The notes beneath the pieces are model-generated. The model saw only the letters and a program-made list of their open reading frames with translations, searched no databases and was not told the origin of the DNA. Below, piece by piece: positions 61,379 to 64,000 of a stretch of DNA of 64,000 bases. Both the position numbers and the translations under genes were made by a program. Each line of letters starts with the position of its first letter. The first letter of the stretch is position 1. This DNA comes from Magnetospira sp. QH-2 (GTDB taxonomy: Bacteria; Pseudomonadota; Alphaproteobacteria; Rhodospirillales; Magnetospiraceae): positions 3,236,001 through 3,300,000 of the forward strand of contig NZ_FO538765.1 in assembly GCF_000968135.1 (NCBI RefSeq). The letters run 5' to 3'.

Positions 61379-63001
61379 TCAAGCGGCGTTTCCATTGTCC
61401 ACCGGCAGACGGACCACAAACCGGGCCCCAATCACGTCTCCTTCGGGAGTCATGCGGTTGCTGGCCATAATCGATCCGCCATGGGCATCGACAATTTGTC
61501 TTGAGATACTCAGCCCCAAACCTGAATGGGTGCCGAATTTTTCACCCTCGGGACGTTCCGAATAGAACCGGTCAAAGATGGAATCCTCCTTGCCCGGCGG
61601 GATACCGGGTCCATCATCGGCGACGCCGGCCTCGACCCAGCCCCCGTCCCGGCGCAGGGAAAGGCGGATGGCGCCATGGGTCGGGCTGAAACTGACGGCG
61701 TTGCCGATCAGGTTGCGGAATACCTGGACCAGCCGGCTTTCGATACCCGGAACGCTGAAATCACCATTGCCGGTTTCCAGCATCACCCGGGGACCTTCGC
61801 CGGTGGTCTGGTGAATCTCCGTCAGGGTGGCCAGCATGACACCCAGGTCCACCGTCCCGTGTTCGGCCCGCGACAATTCGGCGTCCAACCGCGAGGCATC
61901 GGAAATATCGCTGATCAAGCGATCAAGGCGCTGAACATCGTCTTGAATGATGCTCATCAGCTTGCGTTGTTGTTCCGGGTCTTCCAACCTCGCCACGGTT
62001 TCCACGGCGCTGCGCAGGGAGGTCAGCGGATTCTTGATCTCGTGACTGACATCGGCGGCGAATCGTTCGATGGCGTCCATGCGGGTCCATAGGGCCGTGG
62101 TCATGTCGCGCAGGGCATGGGACAAATCGCCGATTTCATCTTCGCGCTTGGTCAGGTCGGGAATGGTCCGGTTGCGGGCCAGGCTGGATCGGACTCGCTC
62201 GGCGGCACGCGAAAGCAACCGAAGCGGTCGGGCAATGCTGGCCGCCAAATAAAGCGATAAAAGCACGGTAATGGCCAAAGCCAACCCCGAGATTTTCAGG
62301 ATATCCAGTCGCACTTCCAGCAACGCCCGATCAACGCGGCTGGAATCGGTGGTCACCATCAAGGCGCCCAGCACATGCTTGTAGCGCTGAATGGGCACGG
62401 CCACCGACAGCACGGCCGCCGGTCCGGGCAGGGCGCGCGCCGACATGGCGGCTTCCCCATGCAAAGCCATGACCACTTCCTCGTAGTCCGAGGCCCTTTG
62501 GTCGGCATGTTCTTCATAAGGTTCCAGATCCGCCCGGCCGGGCAGCCAGTCGAACAGCCAGCGGCTCAGATCCAAGGCCTGGTCACCGATGTCTTCACTG
62601 CCTGGGGGGGGTGGCAGATCTTCCACCTCGATAGACGCCTTGCCACCGATCAACCGCTTGGAATCGGCCATCAATTCCCCTCCAGGAGCAAACAGCCGCG
62701 CCCGGGTCGGGGTATTGCGTACCATGGAACGGACCATTTGCCGGGCCATGGGGGGATAGAGTTCCTGTTCGGTCGGGGTGATCTGTACGATCGCCCCCTC
62801 TCCCAGGGCGGCGGCAAACAATTCCGCATGCGTCCGCAGCACCGTCAACTCGGCGGAGATCAGAGCGCGGCGGTATTCTCCCAGATAGAGCATGCCGACC
62901 ACCAACAAGACCAGTCCCAGCAGATTGACCGCCAGAATGCGGCGGGTGATCGGCGAAAAACGCCGCCGCCCCACTGCCCGTTTATGGTCCCCCGCCGTCA
63001 T
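61379..63001 (-). CDS. chvG: ChvG-type sensor histidine kinase
   Basis: 540 residues. Membrane segments at about 23-43 and 238-258, with a periplasmic domain of about 195 residues between them. HAMP, then DVSHEIKNPLTSLRS (phospho-His), NLIGNAVSFS, DDGPGIPPG and HSGLGLSISRQI. ChvG senses envelope or acid stress in alphaproteobacteria and phosphorylates ChvI. Its place before hprK and PTS genes is the classic alphaproteobacterial order. Confidence 0.93.
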   Translation of the reverse strand: MTAGDHKRAVGRRRFSPITRRILAVNLLGLVLLVVGMLYLGEYRRALISAELTVLRTHAELFAAALGEGAIVQITPTEQELYPPMARQMVRSMVRNTPTRARLFAPGGELMADSKRLIGGKASIEVEDLPPPPGSEDIGDQALDLSRWLFDWLPGRADLEPYEEHADQRASDYEEVVMALHGEAAMSARALPGPAAVLSVAVPIQRYKHVLGALMVTTDSSRVDRALLEVRLDILKISGLALAITVLLSLYLAASIARPLRLLSRAAERVRSSLARNRTIPDLTKREDEIGDLSHALRDMTTALWTRMDAIERFAADVSHEIKNPLTSLRSAVETVARLEDPEQQRKLMSIIQDDVQRLDRLISDISDASRLDAELSRAEHGTVDLGVMLATLTEIHQTTGEGPRVMLETGNGDFSVPGIESRLVQVFRNLIGNAVSFSPTHGAIRLSLRRDGGWVEAGVADDGPGIPPGKEDSIFDRFYSERPEGEKFGTHSGLGLSISRQIVDAHGGSIMASNRMTPEGDVIGARFVVRLPVDNGNAA

Positions 63002-63017
63002 TAACTAAGGTGTCCCT

Positions 63018-63722
63018 CTATTCCTTGTAGCGGTAGCCAACCCCGTAAAGGGTCTCGATTTGCTCGAAGGTATCGTCCATCTGGCGGAACTTCTTGCGCA
63101 GACGCTTGATGTGGCTGTCGATGGTGCGGTCATCCACATAGACATTGTCCCCATAGGCCGCATCGATCAATTGATCGCGGCTTTTCACATGCCCCGGGCG
63201 CTGTGCCAGGGCACGGACAATAAGGAATTCGGTAACCGTCAAATTCAAGGGCTTGCCTTTCCAGGCACATAAATGCCGGGCGGAATCCAACAACAGGTTG
63301 CCCTGTTCCAAGGTCTGGTCCGTATCGACGGGCTGGCCCCCGGCATCCTCCTCGGCCAATTCGTTGCGCCTGAGCAAGGCCTGAATGCGGGCGATGAGCA
63401 ACCGCTGGGAAAAAGGTTTCTTGATATAGTCATCAGCGCCCAGACGCAGGCCCAGGAGTTCGTCCACCTCTTCGTCTTTGGAGGTCAGAAAGATCACCGG
63501 CATGTCGCTTTCCTTGCGCAGCCGGGTGAGCAGTTCCATGCCATCCATACGCGGCATCTTGATATCCAAAACCGCCAGATCGCTGGGGGCATTGAGTAAT
63601 CCGGCCAGGGCTTCGGCACCGTCTTTATAGGTGGTGACGGCGAAGCCTTCGGCTTCCAGAGCCATGGTCACGGATGTCAGAATGTTTTGATCGTCGTCGA
63701 CCAGGGCGATGCTGTGGGTCAC
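63018..63722 (-). CDS. chvI: ChvI-type response regulator
   Basis: 234 residues. The receiver has [13 protein letters not shown], phosphorylated Asp in [16 protein letters not shown], and [16 protein letters not shown]. The winged-helix output has [20 protein letters not shown] and [15 protein letters not shown]. It lies 16 bases before chvG and works with it as one two-component system. Confidence 0.95.
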   Translation of the reverse strand: MTHSIALVDDDQNILTSVTMALEAEGFAVTTYKDGAEALAGLLNAPSDLAVLDIKMPRMDGMELLTRLRKESDMPVIFLTSKDEEVDELLGLRLGADDYIKKPFSQRLLIARIQALLRRNELAEEDAGGQPVDTDQTLEQGNLLLDSARHLCAWKGKPLNLTVTEFLIVRALAQRPGHVKSRDQLIDAAYGDNVYVDDRTIDSHIKRLRKKFRQMDDTFEQIETLYGVGYRYKE

Positions 63723-63785
63723 GGGGCCTCTCCTGCGGCTGGTTCAAGCGCTGTCATTATGAGATAGAGCCGAATTCCGGCAATA

Positions 63786-64000
63786 TTATGCTCCTTCGGC
63801 GACCAAACCAAGGCGCCTGCGCAGGCGATCCTGCAAATCCGCATCGGCCAATTTGTAATAGACCATGGAGACCACGGGGCGGCGGCTCACCAAACCGTCG
63901 GCATGGAGCCGTTCCAATTGCCGCAAAACCGTGGATTCCGCGCCGCCGATGAGGGTCGCCAGATCGCATTCGCAAAGCTCTTGATCCACCAGCGCTATCA
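63786..64000 (-). CDS. ArsR-type transcriptional regulator, 5' end outside the window (partial)
   Basis: The frame is open to the window end and stops at 63786. The visible 71 residues include ALVDQELCECDLATLIGGAE, STVLRQLERLHADGLVSRRP and VSMVYYKLADADLQDRL, the winged-helix core of ArsR regulators. The E-L-C-x-C-D-L pattern at the metal-binding helix is kept, so a metal or redox signal is possible. It lies 63 bases before chvI in the same direction. Its gene start is not in the window. Confidence 0.8.
   Translation of the reverse strand, partial: IALVDQELCECDLATLIGGAESTVLRQLERLHADGLVSRRPVVSMVYYKLADADLQDRLRRRLGLVAEGA

Overview
The window looks like chromosomal DNA of a GC-rich alphaproteobacterium of the Rhodospirillales type. 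The evidence is the sdhCDAB order, a short HprK next to ChvG/ChvI and a PTS phosphorelay, RpoH beside groESL with a CIRCE operator, and many sensor kinases. A marine or salt-exposed life is suggested by a glycine-to-betaine methylation operon and a Gram-negative (class GN) sortase pair. A Magnetospira-like relative is a guess, not shown.

Layout. 1-4.7 kb: partial gene, an L,D-transpeptidase-like protein with Ser in place of the catalytic Cys, then sdhCDAB. 4.7-8.5 kb: accessory island with palindromic repeats, a structured leader, a 644-aa HExxH protein, a broken downstream cassette and a Sel1-repeat protein. 8.8-13.7 kb: histone-H1-like protein, glgX, malQ. 13.7-16.2 kb: divergent periplasmic binding protein and sensor kinase. 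16.2-17.7 kb: an IS110/IS1111-type insertion sequence nested in a palindromic repeat. 17.7-23.7 kb: DUF924, pgk, hemerythrin, NUDIX, sortase and its partner. 23.9-30.2 kb: aspartate aminotransferase, JAMM protease, rluD, rpoH, groESL. 30.3-35.2 kb: TauE-like exporter, glgA, glgP. 35.2-40.3 kb: envelope glycan or lipid genes (two PAP2-type proteins, an ArnT-like transferase, an O-antigen-ligase/DUF192 fusion). 40.5-48.6 kb: a GGDEF-EAL protein, a PhoPQ-like system with a PepSY protein, and the divergent cytochrome b/SHP/diheme cytochrome operon. 48.7-55.9 kb: carB, greA, and the betaine operon (GSMT, SDMT, ahcY). 56.4-64 kb: an unknown exported protein, then the ChvI-ChvG-HprK-RapZ-EIIA-HPr-EI cluster and a partial ArsR-type regulator.

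How parts fit together. GlgX, MalQ, GlgA and GlgP form a glycogen synthesis and breakdown set split over two loci. GSMT and SDMT would turn glycine into betaine and make S-adenosylhomocysteine, which the co-oriented ahcY removes. RpoH and CIRCE together give two heat-shock controls within 1.5 kb.

Strongest novelty signals: (1) the insertion sequence's non-coding end holds an internal loop whose two sides match the two halves of its own target, as expected of a bridge RNA; (2) a palindromic repeat family with compensatory base changes that supplies the stop codons of several genes; (3) an O-antigen ligase fused to DUF192; (4) the HExxH protein with its broken 3' cassette. No tRNA, rRNA or CRISPR array was seen.
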